40,382 nucleotides of DNA from Gemmatimonadota bacterium (GTDB lineage: Bacteria > Gemmatimonadota > Gemmatimonadetes > Longimicrobiales > Longimicrobiaceae). Position 1 is the stretch's first letter. Each line of letters opens with the position of its first letter. The position numbers and the translations under genes were made by a program. This document shows, in pieces, positions 23,981 to 31,899 of the stretch. The notes under the pieces are model-generated. The model ran no database searches, was not told the DNA's origin, and saw nothing but the letters and a program-made list of their open reading frames with translations. The stretch covers positions 1 to 40,382 of the forward strand of contig JAQBQD010000086.1 of the NCBI GenBank assembly GCA_028287185.1. Direction: 5' to 3'.

Positions 23981-24981
23981 TCGAGCGAGCCGGCGAGAAG
24001 CGTTGGATCGTGGGCGTGGACCTCGGCGGGACGAACGTCGTGGTGGGGCTGGTGCCGGTGGAAGGCGGCGAGGTGCTGGGCCTGCGCACGCGCCCCACCG
24101 ACTCCGCGCGCGGCGCCAAGTTCGTGGTGGACCGCATGGTGGCCATGGTGGAGGAGGCCATCGCCGAGGTGACGGCCGAGCACGGGGCCACCCGCGCCGC
24201 CGTGGCGGGCGTCGGCATCGGCTCGCCGGGGCCGCTGGACCGGCGCACGGGCACCGTCATCAACACGCCCAATCTGGGGTGGCGCAACTTTCCGCTGCGC
24301 GACCTCATCGCCAACGCCGTGCACCTGCCGGCCACGCTGGACAACGACGCCAACTGCGCCACCTACGGCGAGTGGTGGCTGGGCGCGGGCCGCAACGTGG
24401 AGACGCTGGTGGGCTTCACGCTGGGCACCGGCATCGGCGGCGGCATCGTGCTGAACGGCGAGATCTTCCACGGGTGCAGCGACGTGGCGGGCGAGATGGG
24501 GCACATGACCATCGAGGCCAACGGACGGCGCTGCAAGTGCGGCAACTACGGGTGCCTGGAGCAGTACGCCAGCGGCCCCGCCATCGCCACGCGCGCCGTG
24601 GAAGGCATCGAGACCGGCGTGGAGACGCTGCTCACCGAGATGGTGGGCGGCAAGCTGGAGGACATCACCGCCGCCATCGTCTACGAGGCCGCCCTGCAGG
24701 ACGACGCCTTCGCGCAGGAGATCGTGCACGAGACGGCCAAGTTCCTGGGCGCCGGCGTCGCCAACATCATCAACATCCTGAATCCCGAGATGGTGGTCAT
24801 CGCCGGCGGCGTCACCAAGGCCGGCGACCGCCTGTTCGTGCCGCTGCGCGCCGAGGTGCGCCGCCGCGCCTTCCGCTCGGCCCAGGAGTGCTGCCAGATC
24901 GTGCCGGCCGAGCTGCACGGCACCGCCGGCGTCGTGGGCGCCGCCGCCGTCTTCAAGAAGGAGCAGTTCGGCGCCATGTAG
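23977..24981 (+). CDS. ROK-family glucokinase, 334 aa
   Basis: Phosphorylates glucose (or a related hexose) with ATP. GVDLGGTNVVVGLV is the ATP-binding phosphate loop, GIGSPGPLD follows, DNDAN (about residue 128) holds the catalytic Asp, and GTGIGGGIVLNG is the second phosphate loop. The ROK zinc cluster is complete: GHMTIEANGRRCKCGNYGCLEQ. No N-terminal HTH, so an enzyme and not a repressor. Start overlaps the upstream GT2 stop. Confidence 0.93.
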   Translation: MIERAGEKRWIVGVDLGGTNVVVGLVPVEGGEVLGLRTRPTDSARGAKFVVDRMVAMVEEAIAEVTAEHGATRAAVAGVGIGSPGPLDRRTGTVINTPNLGWRNFPLRDLIANAVHLPATLDNDANCATYGEWWLGAGRNVETLVGFTLGTGIGGGIVLNGEIFHGCSDVAGEMGHMTIEANGRRCKCGNYGCLEQYASGPAIATRAVEGIETGVETLLTEMVGGKLEDITAAIVYEAALQDDAFAQEIVHETAKFLGAGVANIINILNPEMVVIAGGVTKAGDRLFVPLRAEVRRRAFRSAQECCQIVPAELHGTAGVVGAAAVFKKEQFGAM

Positions 24982-25432
24982 GGCGGCCGGTCCGCCACCG
25001 AAGTGCCGACGACCCGGTCGGCGCACCCGTGGTCCCCGCCTCCTGCGCCGGAGGCGGGGACTTTCGCGTTCCGGACGGCGGCAGGGGCGTTCTAGCTGGG
25101 GACGACCTCCCCACGTCCACAGTCCCACGGTGGGGGATCGGCCTGGGCGCGGCTGTTCAGCGTGGCGTTGGACCGGAGCGGCCCGCCGGGGCGACGGAAT
25201 CGCGAATGGCGGGGCTCCTTCTCGCACCCGGCGCGCGACAGGTGATTACGGAACGGCGCATCTTTGCGGGTCCCGACATTTCCGCTCCTCCGCAGCCGTC
25301 GTTCATCCCACACCACTCGCAGCGCGGCCGCCCGGCGGCTACCTATGCACGGAGCCCGGCCGGGTGAGCGCCGGGTGGCCGCGGCGGCGGACGTCCGTTG
25401 CGGCGTGGGTGCCCTCTACGGAGGAGGTGCGT
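24982..25432. other. non-coding gap with terminator and promoter of the Cys-rich peptide
   Basis: 451 bp. It holds a 12-bp terminator (25032-25061). GCGACA-N18-CATCTT (25235-25264) is a weak promoter candidate for the peptide gene at 25433. I see no gene. Confidence 0.5.
25032..25061 (+). terminator. 12-bp hairpin terminator of the GT2-glucokinase operon
   Basis: GTCCCCGCCTCC and GGAGGCGGGGAC pair perfectly around TGCGCC, followed by TTTCGCG, 50 bp past the glucokinase stop. Confidence 0.75.
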
Positions 25433-25621
25433 ATGTCTCCACGGGTTCGTCTCCTGGTGCTCGCGGCGTCGCTCGGCGTGGTGGCCGCCGCGGCGCCGAA
25501 GAGCGCCGAGGCCAGGTCCGTCTGCGCCGACAAGTGCGACCACGCGCTGTCGTGGTGCCTGACGGGCGGCGGGGGCGGCGTGTGCTATTCCAACTACGAC
25601 CACTGCATCAACACCTGCTGA
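25433..25621 (+). CDS. secreted Cys-rich mini-protein, 62 aa
   Basis: ATG at 25433 has GGAGGAGG upstream. A signal peptide (MSPRVRLLVLAASLGVVAAA) is followed by a likely signal peptidase site at PKSAEA. The mature part, about 34 residues starting RSVCADKC, has six Cys at 31, 35, 42, 51, 58 and 62 and a GGGGG turn, consistent with three disulfides. It resembles small disulfide-rich toxin or defensin-like folds only in general style; I do not recognise a family. A strong hairpin separates it from a membrane thioredoxin-fold gene that could oxidise or isomerise its disulfides. Confidence 0.75.
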   Translation: MSPRVRLLVLAASLGVVAAAAPKSAEARSVCADKCDHALSWCLTGGGGGVCYSNYDHCINTC

Positions 25622-25629
25622 ACGCGGCC

Positions 25630-25660
25630 GCCCTTCCGCGGGCCGGTCCCGCGGAAGGGC
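25630..25660 (+). terminator. 13-bp hairpin between Cys-rich peptide and thioredoxin-fold gene
   Basis: GCCCTTCCGCGGG and CCCGCGGAAGGGC form a perfect 13-bp stem with a 5-nt loop, 8 bp after the peptide stop. No U-tract follows, so it may only reduce transcription into the next gene or protect the peptide mRNA. Confidence 0.6.
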
Positions 25661-25729
25661 GCCGCCCCCCCGGCCGTCGCCAGGCGGCCGCCGGGTCCTT
25701 CCTTCCACACGCTTCGCGAGGGAGTCGGC

Positions 25730-26296
25730 ATGGCGAAGAGGAGCCTGCGAGAGACGGGGATGGACACGCTGACGGCGGTGGTCGCGCTCGCCGCCGTGCT
25801 CGTGGTCGTGGACCGCTACGTTCACCCGGTGCTCACCACGCCCGAACCGGACGCGGGCGGCGTGGAGCGCGCTCTGGTGGGGCTTCGGCCGCCCACGCTG
25901 CGGGTGACGGAGGCGGTGACGCACCGCGCCGCGGCCATGCCTTTCCGGGCATCGGGACGCCAGCTCGTGCTGCTCTTCCGCACCACCTGCCCAGCGTGCG
26001 AGCGCACCCGGCCGCAGTGGGAGCGCATCGCCGCCGCCATCCCCGCTGCCGTGCCGGTGAACGCCATCAGCAAGGAGAACGTGGAGGCGCCGTACTTCGC
26101 CGGGGCGCGCATCCGGGTGTGGCAGGCCGCGTCTCCCACCGCCCTCCGCCAGGCCTTCCCCTCGCCCTTCGTTCCCACCACGCTTATCCTCTCGCCCGAC
26201 GGCCGCGTGGAGTACGCGCGCGTCGGCGTGCTCGGTGCGGCCGCCGCCGACTCCATCGCCGCCATTCTCGCCGGCCGTCTTGCCGCTGCAAGGTAG
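25730..26296 (+). CDS. membrane-anchored thioredoxin-fold protein (TlpA/MauD-like), 188 aa
   Basis: An N-terminal membrane anchor (about residues 11-28, LTAVVALAAVLVVVD) places the domain outside the cytoplasm. The thioredoxin fold follows: LVLLFRTTCPACERTRPQW with active C-P-A-C, then FVPTTLILSPDGRVEYARVG containing the cis-Pro strand. Length and layout fit TlpA or MauD-type thiol oxidoreductases. ATG at 25730 lies after a GAGGGAG site. Its likely client is the Cys-rich peptide just upstream, which is inference from adjacency. Confidence 0.85.
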   Translation: MAKRSLRETGMDTLTAVVALAAVLVVVDRYVHPVLTTPEPDAGGVERALVGLRPPTLRVTEAVTHRAAAMPFRASGRQLVLLFRTTCPACERTRPQWERIAAAIPAAVPVNAISKENVEAPYFAGARIRVWQAASPTALRQAFPSPFVPTTLILSPDGRVEYARVGVLGAAAADSIAAILAGRLAAAR

Positions 26297-26329
26297 ACGG
26301 CCGACGGAGAATCTGGCAGCGTCGATGGA

Positions 26330-26367
26330 CGACGACCCCGGCTCCCACGTGGAAGCCGGGGTCGTCG
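26330..26367 (+). terminator. 14-bp hairpin terminator
   Basis: CGACGACCCCGGCT and AGCCGGGGTCGTCG form a perfect 14-bp stem. The loop CCCACGTGGA can almost continue the palindrome. It lies 33 bp past the thioredoxin-fold stop. No U-tract follows. Confidence 0.65.
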
Positions 26368-26473
26368 CGTTCGTGCCGGCTGCGGCGGGCCGGCGTCGAC
26401 ATCGAGCCGGAGCCGGCGGCGGCGTCTACGATCGGCATCGCTCCACCAGGCGATGCCGATTCACGCGTGCGCG

Positions 26474-26484
26474 GATAAGTTATC
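26474..26484. promoter_or_regulatory. palindrome GATAAGTTATC upstream of the PfkB gene
   Basis: GATAA-G-TTATC, within GCGGATAAGTTATCGC, is a compact A/T-rich palindrome in GC-rich surroundings, 34 bp upstream of the start at 26519. It could be an operator or overlap the -10 element. Confidence 0.3.
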
Positions 26485-26518
26485 GCTGCGTTCCACGACG
26501 ACATGATCCCGGGAGACG

Positions 26519-27547
26519 ATGCAGCGCACGCGACGGCTGGGGGTGCTGGGCACCCTCGTGTGGGACACGATCTGGACGGTGGACGACGTGCGGCGCGGCG
26601 AGCCCTTCACGTCGTGGGGCGGCATCGCCTACTCGCTGGCCGGCGCGGCGGCCGCGCGGCCGGACGGCTGGGAGATCGTTCCCATCATCAAGGTGGGTAA
26701 GGATTTGGAGGCAGAGGCCCGCGCTCACCTGGCGACGCTGCCCGGCTTCTCCGTGGGGCCATCGGTGATGCCGGTGGACGTGCCGAACAACCGCGTGGAG
26801 CTGCGCTACACGGACGGCGCCAACCGCGGCGAGCGGCAGTCGGGCGGCATCCCGGGGTGGGAGTGGCACGAGTTGGAGCCGCACCTGGCCGGGCTGGACG
26901 CGCTGTTCGTCAACTTCATCTCCGGGGCCGAGCTGTCTCTCGAGACGGCGGAACGGCTGCGCGACGCCTTCCCCAGCCCGCTCTACACCGACCTGCACTC
27001 GCTCTTCCTGGGCCCTCCCGGCGAGCACCAGCGCGCCTACCGCCGCCTGCCGGATTGGGAGCGCTGGATGTCCTGCTTCGACGGCGTGCAGCTCAACGAG
27101 GACGAGCTCGCGATGCTCGCCGCCGCCGGCGAGTCCGCGGACGAGACGATGCGCCGCATGCTCGCCCGCGGCCCCTCGCTCATCGCGCTGACCATGGGCG
27201 CACGTGGAGCCGCCTACGTAGCGCACACGTCCGCCGCCGACGTGCACGCGTGGCCCGTCCGCCGTCAGGGCAGGGGACGCGCATCGACCGTCAGCGACTC
27301 CGGTCCCTCTGTAAAATCCGCCTTCCGTGGCGGCGTCGTGCCTCCCCGCGAACCATCCGCGACCGGCGATCCCACGGGCGCCGGCGACGTGTGGGGCGTG
27401 ACGCTCTTCTCCACCCTCCTCGCCGGCCTGCCGCTGGAGGATGCGATGCGCGCCGCCCACGCCGCCGCCGGCCGCAAGCTGCACCACCGCGGCGCGAGCG
27501 ACCTGTATGCGCACCTCGCCGCAACCGATCGCGACTCGGACCCATAG
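26519..27547 (+). CDS. PfkB-family carbohydrate kinase, 342 aa
   Basis: A ribokinase-fold sugar or nucleoside kinase. N-terminal GVLGTLVWDTIW and WGGIAYSLAGAAAA form the substrate-binding end, and GDPTGAGDVWGVTLFSTLLAG near the C-terminus is the family signature with the catalytic Asp in GAGD. An Arg/Ser-rich segment (about residues 242-276, RRQGRGRASTVSDSGPSVKS and on) interrupts the usual spacing before this signature and may be a lineage insert. ATG at 26519 has GGGAGA upstream. The substrate cannot be told. Confidence 0.88.
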   Translation: MQRTRRLGVLGTLVWDTIWTVDDVRRGEPFTSWGGIAYSLAGAAAARPDGWEIVPIIKVGKDLEAEARAHLATLPGFSVGPSVMPVDVPNNRVELRYTDGANRGERQSGGIPGWEWHELEPHLAGLDALFVNFISGAELSLETAERLRDAFPSPLYTDLHSLFLGPPGEHQRAYRRLPDWERWMSCFDGVQLNEDELAMLAAAGESADETMRRMLARGPSLIALTMGARGAAYVAHTSAADVHAWPVRRQGRGRASTVSDSGPSVKSAFRGGVVPPREPSATGDPTGAGDVWGVTLFSTLLAGLPLEDAMRAAHAAAGRKLHHRGASDLYAHLAATDRDSDP

Positions 27548-27906
27548 GGAGCGGCCGTCGGTAGCGGACGGGTTCCGCGGGGCAGCCCGGCAGGCGGGCT
27601 GAGCGCCGTCCCAGCCGCTGTTTCAACCTCCTGGGGCAGGAGGCGGCGCCCCGTGATTGTACCCTCGCCGGCTTCGATGCCGCCGTGGGGTCGGATGCCG
27701 GCGCCGGCGCCGCGCCACCACCACGTGCGTGCCGCGCGGACCTCGATCCCGCGCGGAGCCAGCCTCCGAAGGGAGGCTTCGCGCAGTCGTTGCTGCGGTT
27801 TCAACCGCCCGTCGAGAACCCCGCCCGCACCCTTCCCGGCTCCCCCCCGCGCGTGTTACCTTCCGCGCTTGCCCCACCCCCCACCCGCGGCCCCGGCGCG
27901 CCCTGA
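27548..27906. other. non-coding gap with diverged dispersed repeats
   Basis: 359 bp without a gene. Two stretches, 27601-27650 (GCGCCGTCCCAGCCGCTGTT with TTTCAACC) and 27764-27810 (CGCAGTCGTTGCTGCGGTTT with TTTCAACCGC), resemble the GCCGT-GCAG-GGTTTCAACC core of the repeats at 18899 and 34810. Confidence 0.5.
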
Positions 27907-28830
27907 ATGACCAAGGTCCTGGCCGTACCCCCCACGCTGGACGACGAGGCGTTCGACGCGCTGATCGAACAGGCGTCGCAGGCGGAGGGCGAGCGCGTGC
28001 TGCTGGACGCGCGGCACGTGCGCTGGGCCGACCCCTACGGCATGGTGGGGCTGCTGGCGGTAGGGCAGCACGTGGCGGCGGCCGAGGGCGGGCAGCAGCC
28101 CATCCTGCAGCTCCCTCTGGACGCCAAGGTCTCCAGCTACCTGGCGCGGATGGGCTTCGTGCAGGCGGCCGAGGACACCTTCGAGCTGCACAACGCGCCG
28201 CGCGACCGGGGGCCGGTCAGCGAGTCCAGCGTGCTGCTTCCCATCACCCGAATCCGCTCGCACGACGACGTGCACGGGGTGATCGAGGAGCTCAACGAGG
28301 GGCGCATCAGCACCATCCTGGCCGAGCAGCTGGGCTATTCGCGCTCGGACGCCATCTCGTTCAGCATGCTGCTGTCGGAGGTGTCGCAGAACATCATCGA
28401 GCACGCGGACGCGCCCGGGTGGGTGGGCATCCAGACCTACAACTGGATGAAGCGCCTGGGCCGCCGCGTGGCCGTGATCGCGGTGATGGACCTGGGCGTG
28501 GGCTTCAAGGGCTCGCTGGCCCGCGAGCACTCGGCGCGCTTCGGCGACCGCTGGAGCGACGCCACGGCGCTGGAGGCGGCGTTCATCCACGGCGTCACGC
28601 GCTTCCGCGACCCGGGCCGCGGGCAGGGCCTCAAGCAGATCCGGCGCAAGGTGGGCCGGTGGGGCGGCAAGATCAGCATCCGCAGCGGCACCGCGCGCAT
28701 CGCCGACATCCCGGACTGGGACCACTCGCCGCCCATGCAGACGGGCCTGGCCCCGTTCCCCGGCGCGCAGATCCTGATCGTCCTGCCCGCGAAGCAGCCC
28801 GCCGCGCCCCCCGCACCCGCGCCGCGCTGA
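27907..28830 (+). CDS. STAS plus histidine-kinase-like ATPase protein, 307 aa
   Basis: The N-terminal ~90 residues resemble a STAS domain (VLLDARHVRWADPYGMVGLLA, then LARMGFVQ). The C-terminal part is a GHKL ATPase: SEVSQNIIEHAD (N box), VMDLGVGF (G1) and GRGQGLKQIRRKVG (G2). No dimerisation/phosphoacceptor or sensor domain is present. Such STAS-ATPase fusions act in partner-switching control of sigma factors or output proteins. A STAS-like protein is encoded 1 kb downstream (29890). Confidence 0.85.
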   Translation: MTKVLAVPPTLDDEAFDALIEQASQAEGERVLLDARHVRWADPYGMVGLLAVGQHVAAAEGGQQPILQLPLDAKVSSYLARMGFVQAAEDTFELHNAPRDRGPVSESSVLLPITRIRSHDDVHGVIEELNEGRISTILAEQLGYSRSDAISFSMLLSEVSQNIIEHADAPGWVGIQTYNWMKRLGRRVAVIAVMDLGVGFKGSLAREHSARFGDRWSDATALEAAFIHGVTRFRDPGRGQGLKQIRRKVGRWGGKISIRSGTARIADIPDWDHSPPMQTGLAPFPGAQILIVLPAKQPAAPPAPAPR

Positions 28831-28831
28831 C

Positions 28832-29356
28832 GTGCCGGGCTCGCTACCGTCGATCGGCGAGGCGTCCACCGAAGCCGACGTCCCAAACGCGGAATCGCGG
28901 GCTTCGGCCGACCGGGACTCCATCGTGGAAGAACGGATCGGCGGCGCGATCACCGGAGATGCGCGGCCGGTCGGCACGGCGACGGCGGAGCACTACGTGT
29001 GGGGCGGATCGTGCGATGGGTGGCATCTTCTTCGATCCCCCGGCCTGTCCGTGATCCAGGAGCGGATGCCGCCGGGAACGGAGGAGGCGCGCCACCGGCA
29101 CGGCACGTCGCGCCAGCTCTTCTACGTGCTGGATGGCGAGTTGGAGATGGAGGTGGAGGGCGCCGTGCACACGCTGGCCGCCGGCCAGGCGCTGGAGGTG
29201 GCGCCGGGAGCCGCGCACCAGGCGCGCAACGCCTCCGCCGCGGACGCGCACTTCCTGGTCGTCTCGCAGCCGCCCGCGCACGGCGACCGCCAGCCGGCGG
29301 CGCAGGACGCAGGATCGGTGGAGGCGCACCCGTCCGCCGGGCGCGCGGACGGGTGA
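28832..29356 (+). CDS. cupin-domain protein, 174 aa
   Basis: A single small cupin barrel: RHRHGTSRQLFYVLDGELEMEVEG (motif 1 with the H-x-H metal ligands and Glu/Gln position taken by Q), then PGAAHQARN (motif 2 His). About 45 residues before it are polar and low-complexity. The GTG at 28832 lies 1 bp after the upstream stop, but there is no ribosome site; GTG 28925 is another possible start. Function could be an enzyme or a metabolite sensor. Confidence 0.8.
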   Translation: MPGSLPSIGEASTEADVPNAESRASADRDSIVEERIGGAITGDARPVGTATAEHYVWGGSCDGWHLLRSPGLSVIQERMPPGTEEARHRHGTSRQLFYVLDGELEMEVEGAVHTLAAGQALEVAPGAAHQARNASAADAHFLVVSQPPAHGDRQPAAQDAGSVEAHPSAGRADG

Positions 29357-29419
29357 GCAGGACCGAATCGACCGACTGACCGACTGACCGATCAACCCTC
29401 AAGAACCGAGGACGAACGA

Positions 29420-29884
29420 ATGAAGACCGTCACCTTCACGACCAACAAGGGCACCCTCACCGCCGAGCTGTACGAGGCCGAGGCGCCGGGCACCGTCGCC
29501 AACTTCGAGAAGCTGGTGAAGAGCGGCTTCTACGACGGCATCGTGTTTCACCGCGTGATCCCCGACTTCGTGGTCCAGGGCGGCGACCCGCTCACCAAGA
29601 CGCTGCCGCTGACCGACCGCACCATCGGCACGGGCGGGCCCGGCTGGCAGATCAAGTGCGAGACGCGCGGCAACCCGCACACGCACAAGGACGGCGCCCT
29701 TTCGATGGCGCACGCCGGCAAGGACACGGGCGGCAGCCAGTTCTTCATCGTGCTGTCCGAGGGCAACACTCGCCACCTGAACGGCGTGCACACCGTGTTC
29801 GGCCAGGTCACGGAGGGGCTGGACGTGGTGCACACGCTGGAGAAGGGCGACAAGATCGAGAAGGCCACGATCGGCGAAGCCTGA
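29420..29884 (+). CDS. cyclophilin-type peptidyl-prolyl isomerase, 154 aa
   Basis: Catalyses Pro cis-trans isomerisation. Family motifs: [15 protein letters not shown] with the catalytic Arg, [19 protein letters not shown]. No signal peptide, so cytoplasmic. GAGGAC precedes the ATG. The 60 bp before it contain a short GACCGACT-type tandem repeat. Confidence 0.95.
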   Translation: MKTVTFTTNKGTLTAELYEAEAPGTVANFEKLVKSGFYDGIVFHRVIPDFVVQGGDPLTKTLPLTDRTIGTGGPGWQIKCETRGNPHTHKDGALSMAHAGKDTGGSQFFIVLSEGNTRHLNGVHTVFGQVTEGLDVVHTLEKGDKIEKATIGEA

Positions 29885-29889
29885 GCACG

Positions 29890-30495
29890 ATGCTTCACGG
29901 GCGCCGGGTCGCTCCCCTTTCCATCGACCTCTCGCACGTCCACCGCCGCTCGGTGACCTCGCTCTTCAGCAACCTGGTGACGCGCCCCACGGGACGCGCC
30001 ATCCGCAGCGGAGTGGAGAGCCAGATCGCGGAGATGGACGGGGGGGCGCACTCGGTGTGCCTGTCGGTGCTGGACTTCTCGCAGGTGCGGGTGCTGGACT
30101 ACTCCTGCGCCGACGAGATCGTCGCCAAGCTCCTCCTCCGCTTCCAGGCCGAGGACCGCCCGGCCGAGGCGTACTTCGTGGTGCGCGGCCTCCAGGACCA
30201 CCACCTGGAGGCGGTGGAGGCCGTGCTGGAGCGCCACGCCCTGCTGCTGGTGTGCGAGACGGAGGATGGGACGTGCGCCCTGATCGGCGCGGCGGACCCG
30301 CTTCAGCGCGCCGTGTGGGACACGCTGCTGCGCCTGCGCCGCGCGGGCCCCGCCCAGGTGGCGGGCGAGGCCGGCGTGTCCGACGCCGCGGCGGCGGCCG
30401 CCATGTCCGCCCTCTGCGTGCGCCGCGTGGCCGCGCCCCACAGCGACGGGACCGTCTCGCCGCTGCCCTGCCTACTCGAGCCCACCGCCCCATGA
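29890..30495 (+). CDS. STAS-like (DUF4325-type) protein, 201 aa
   Basis: Central segment SVLDFSQVRVLDYSCADEIVAKLLLRFQ matches in style the STAS-like DUF4325 domain (Asp-Phe, Val-x-x-x-Asp-x-Ser/Cys-x-Ala-Asp). The C-terminal part (DTLLRLRRAGPAQVAGEAGV) looks like a winged-helix remnant. It starts 5 bp after the cyclophilin stop, and its own stop overlaps the next ATG (ATGA, 30492-30495). It may be a regulator paired with the STAS-ATPase protein at 27907. No catalytic motif seen. Confidence 0.7.
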   Translation: MLHGRRVAPLSIDLSHVHRRSVTSLFSNLVTRPTGRAIRSGVESQIAEMDGGAHSVCLSVLDFSQVRVLDYSCADEIVAKLLLRFQAEDRPAEAYFVVRGLQDHHLEAVEAVLERHALLLVCETEDGTCALIGAADPLQRAVWDTLLRLRRAGPAQVAGEAGVSDAAAAAAMSALCVRRVAAPHSDGTVSPLPCLLEPTAP

Positions 30496-31652
30496 CCCTC
30501 CGCCCCGACGCCGGCCCCTCCACCCGCGCCGTGCACGCCGGCGAGCCGCCGGCCCGCGTGGGCGAGCCGGTGGTGAACCCCATCGTGCTCAGCAGCACCT
30601 TCTTCAGCGAGCCGGACGGCACGGGCGAGGTGCGCTACGCGCGCTACGGCAACGCGCCCAACCAGATCGCGGTGGAGACGCGGGTCGCCGCGCTGGAGGG
30701 GGCCGAGGACGCGGTGGCGCTGGGCAGCGGCATGGGCGCCATGGTCTGCGCGCTGCTCGCCAACCTGCAGGCCGGCGACCACGTGGTGGCCACCGACGCC
30801 ATCTACGGGGGCACGCGCACGCTGCTGAGCCGCGAGCTGTCGCGGCTGGGCATCGAGACGACCTACGTGGACTACTTCTCGGCTGATTGGCAGTCCGCCG
30901 TCCGTCCGGAGACGCGCGTCCTTCTCGGCGAGACGCCCAGCAACCCGCTGCTGCGCGTGGCCGACCCGCGCCCCATCGCCGACGCGGCGCACGCGGCCGG
31001 CGCGGTGCTGATCGTGGACGCCACCTTCGCCTCGCCCATCAACCTCCGCCCGCTGGAGCACGGGGCGGACCTGGTGATGCACAGTGCCACCAAGTACCTG
31101 GGCGGCCACAGCGACGTCACCGGCGGCATCATCGCCGGCAGCCGCGAGCGCACGGAGGGGGTGCGCGCCCGCGCCCGGGTGTGGGGCCCCATGCTGGACG
31201 GGCACGCGGCGTGGCTGCTGGAGCGGGGGATGAAGACGCTGGCCGTGCGCATGGAGCGCCACAACCGCAACGGCGGCGAGGTGGCCGCCTGGGCCGAGGC
31301 GCACCCCGGCATCGCCCGCGTGCACTACCCCGGCCTGGCCTCGCACCCGGACCACGAGACGGCGCGGCGGCTGCTGGACGGCTTCGGGGGGATGCTGGGC
31401 ATCGAGCTGCGCGGCGGCGGACCCGCGGCGGCGCACTTCGTCGCGGCGCTGCGGCTGGCCTCGCTGGCGCCCAGCCTGGGCGGGGTGGAGACGCTGGTCA
31501 GCGAGCCGCGCTACACCTCGCACGCCGCCATGACCCCCGAGCAGCGCGCCGCCAACGGCCTGCCCGACGGCTTCATCCGCCTGTCCCTCGGCATCGAGGA
31601 CGCCGCCGACATCATCGCCGACCTCGACCAGGCCCTCGCCGCCGCCGGCTGA
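30492..31652 (+). CDS. Cys/Met-metabolism PLP enzyme (cystathionine gamma-synthase/lyase family), 386 aa
   Basis: Fold type I PLP enzyme of the MetB/MetC/MGL family: TRAVHAGEPPARVG start, RYGNAPNQIAVE, GSGMGAMVCALL (cofactor phosphate loop), ATDAIYGGTRTLLSREL, and the PLP lysine K201 in HSATKYLGGHSD. The C-terminal LSLGIEDAADIIADLDQAL is characteristic. Sequence alone does not separate synthase, lyase or methionine gamma-lyase activity. The gene is translationally coupled to the STAS-like protein. Confidence 0.9.
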   Translation: MTLRPDAGPSTRAVHAGEPPARVGEPVVNPIVLSSTFFSEPDGTGEVRYARYGNAPNQIAVETRVAALEGAEDAVALGSGMGAMVCALLANLQAGDHVVATDAIYGGTRTLLSRELSRLGIETTYVDYFSADWQSAVRPETRVLLGETPSNPLLRVADPRPIADAAHAAGAVLIVDATFASPINLRPLEHGADLVMHSATKYLGGHSDVTGGIIAGSRERTEGVRARARVWGPMLDGHAAWLLERGMKTLAVRMERHNRNGGEVAAWAEAHPGIARVHYPGLASHPDHETARRLLDGFGGMLGIELRGGGPAAAHFVAALRLASLAPSLGGVETLVSEPRYTSHAAMTPEQRAANGLPDGFIRLSLGIEDAADIIADLDQALAAAG

Positions 31653-31899
31653 CCCGGTCCACCGAGCGTTCGGACGAGGGAGCGGAGGGCCGATGTGCGG
31701 CCGGAGGCGGCGGTTCGCATCGGCGCGCCTGTCGATCCGTCGCCGACGGGGCGCCGATCGTCGGTCGAGGGATGCGCACGGCTCCTGACGCGCGGTGGAC
31801 GGATTCCTGACCTTCGGCGGGTTCGGATCCACCGCCTGCGCGATACGTTGCCCCGGTCCTGATCGACCCCCGCCTCTCCGCGACCCGACGACGACCGAG

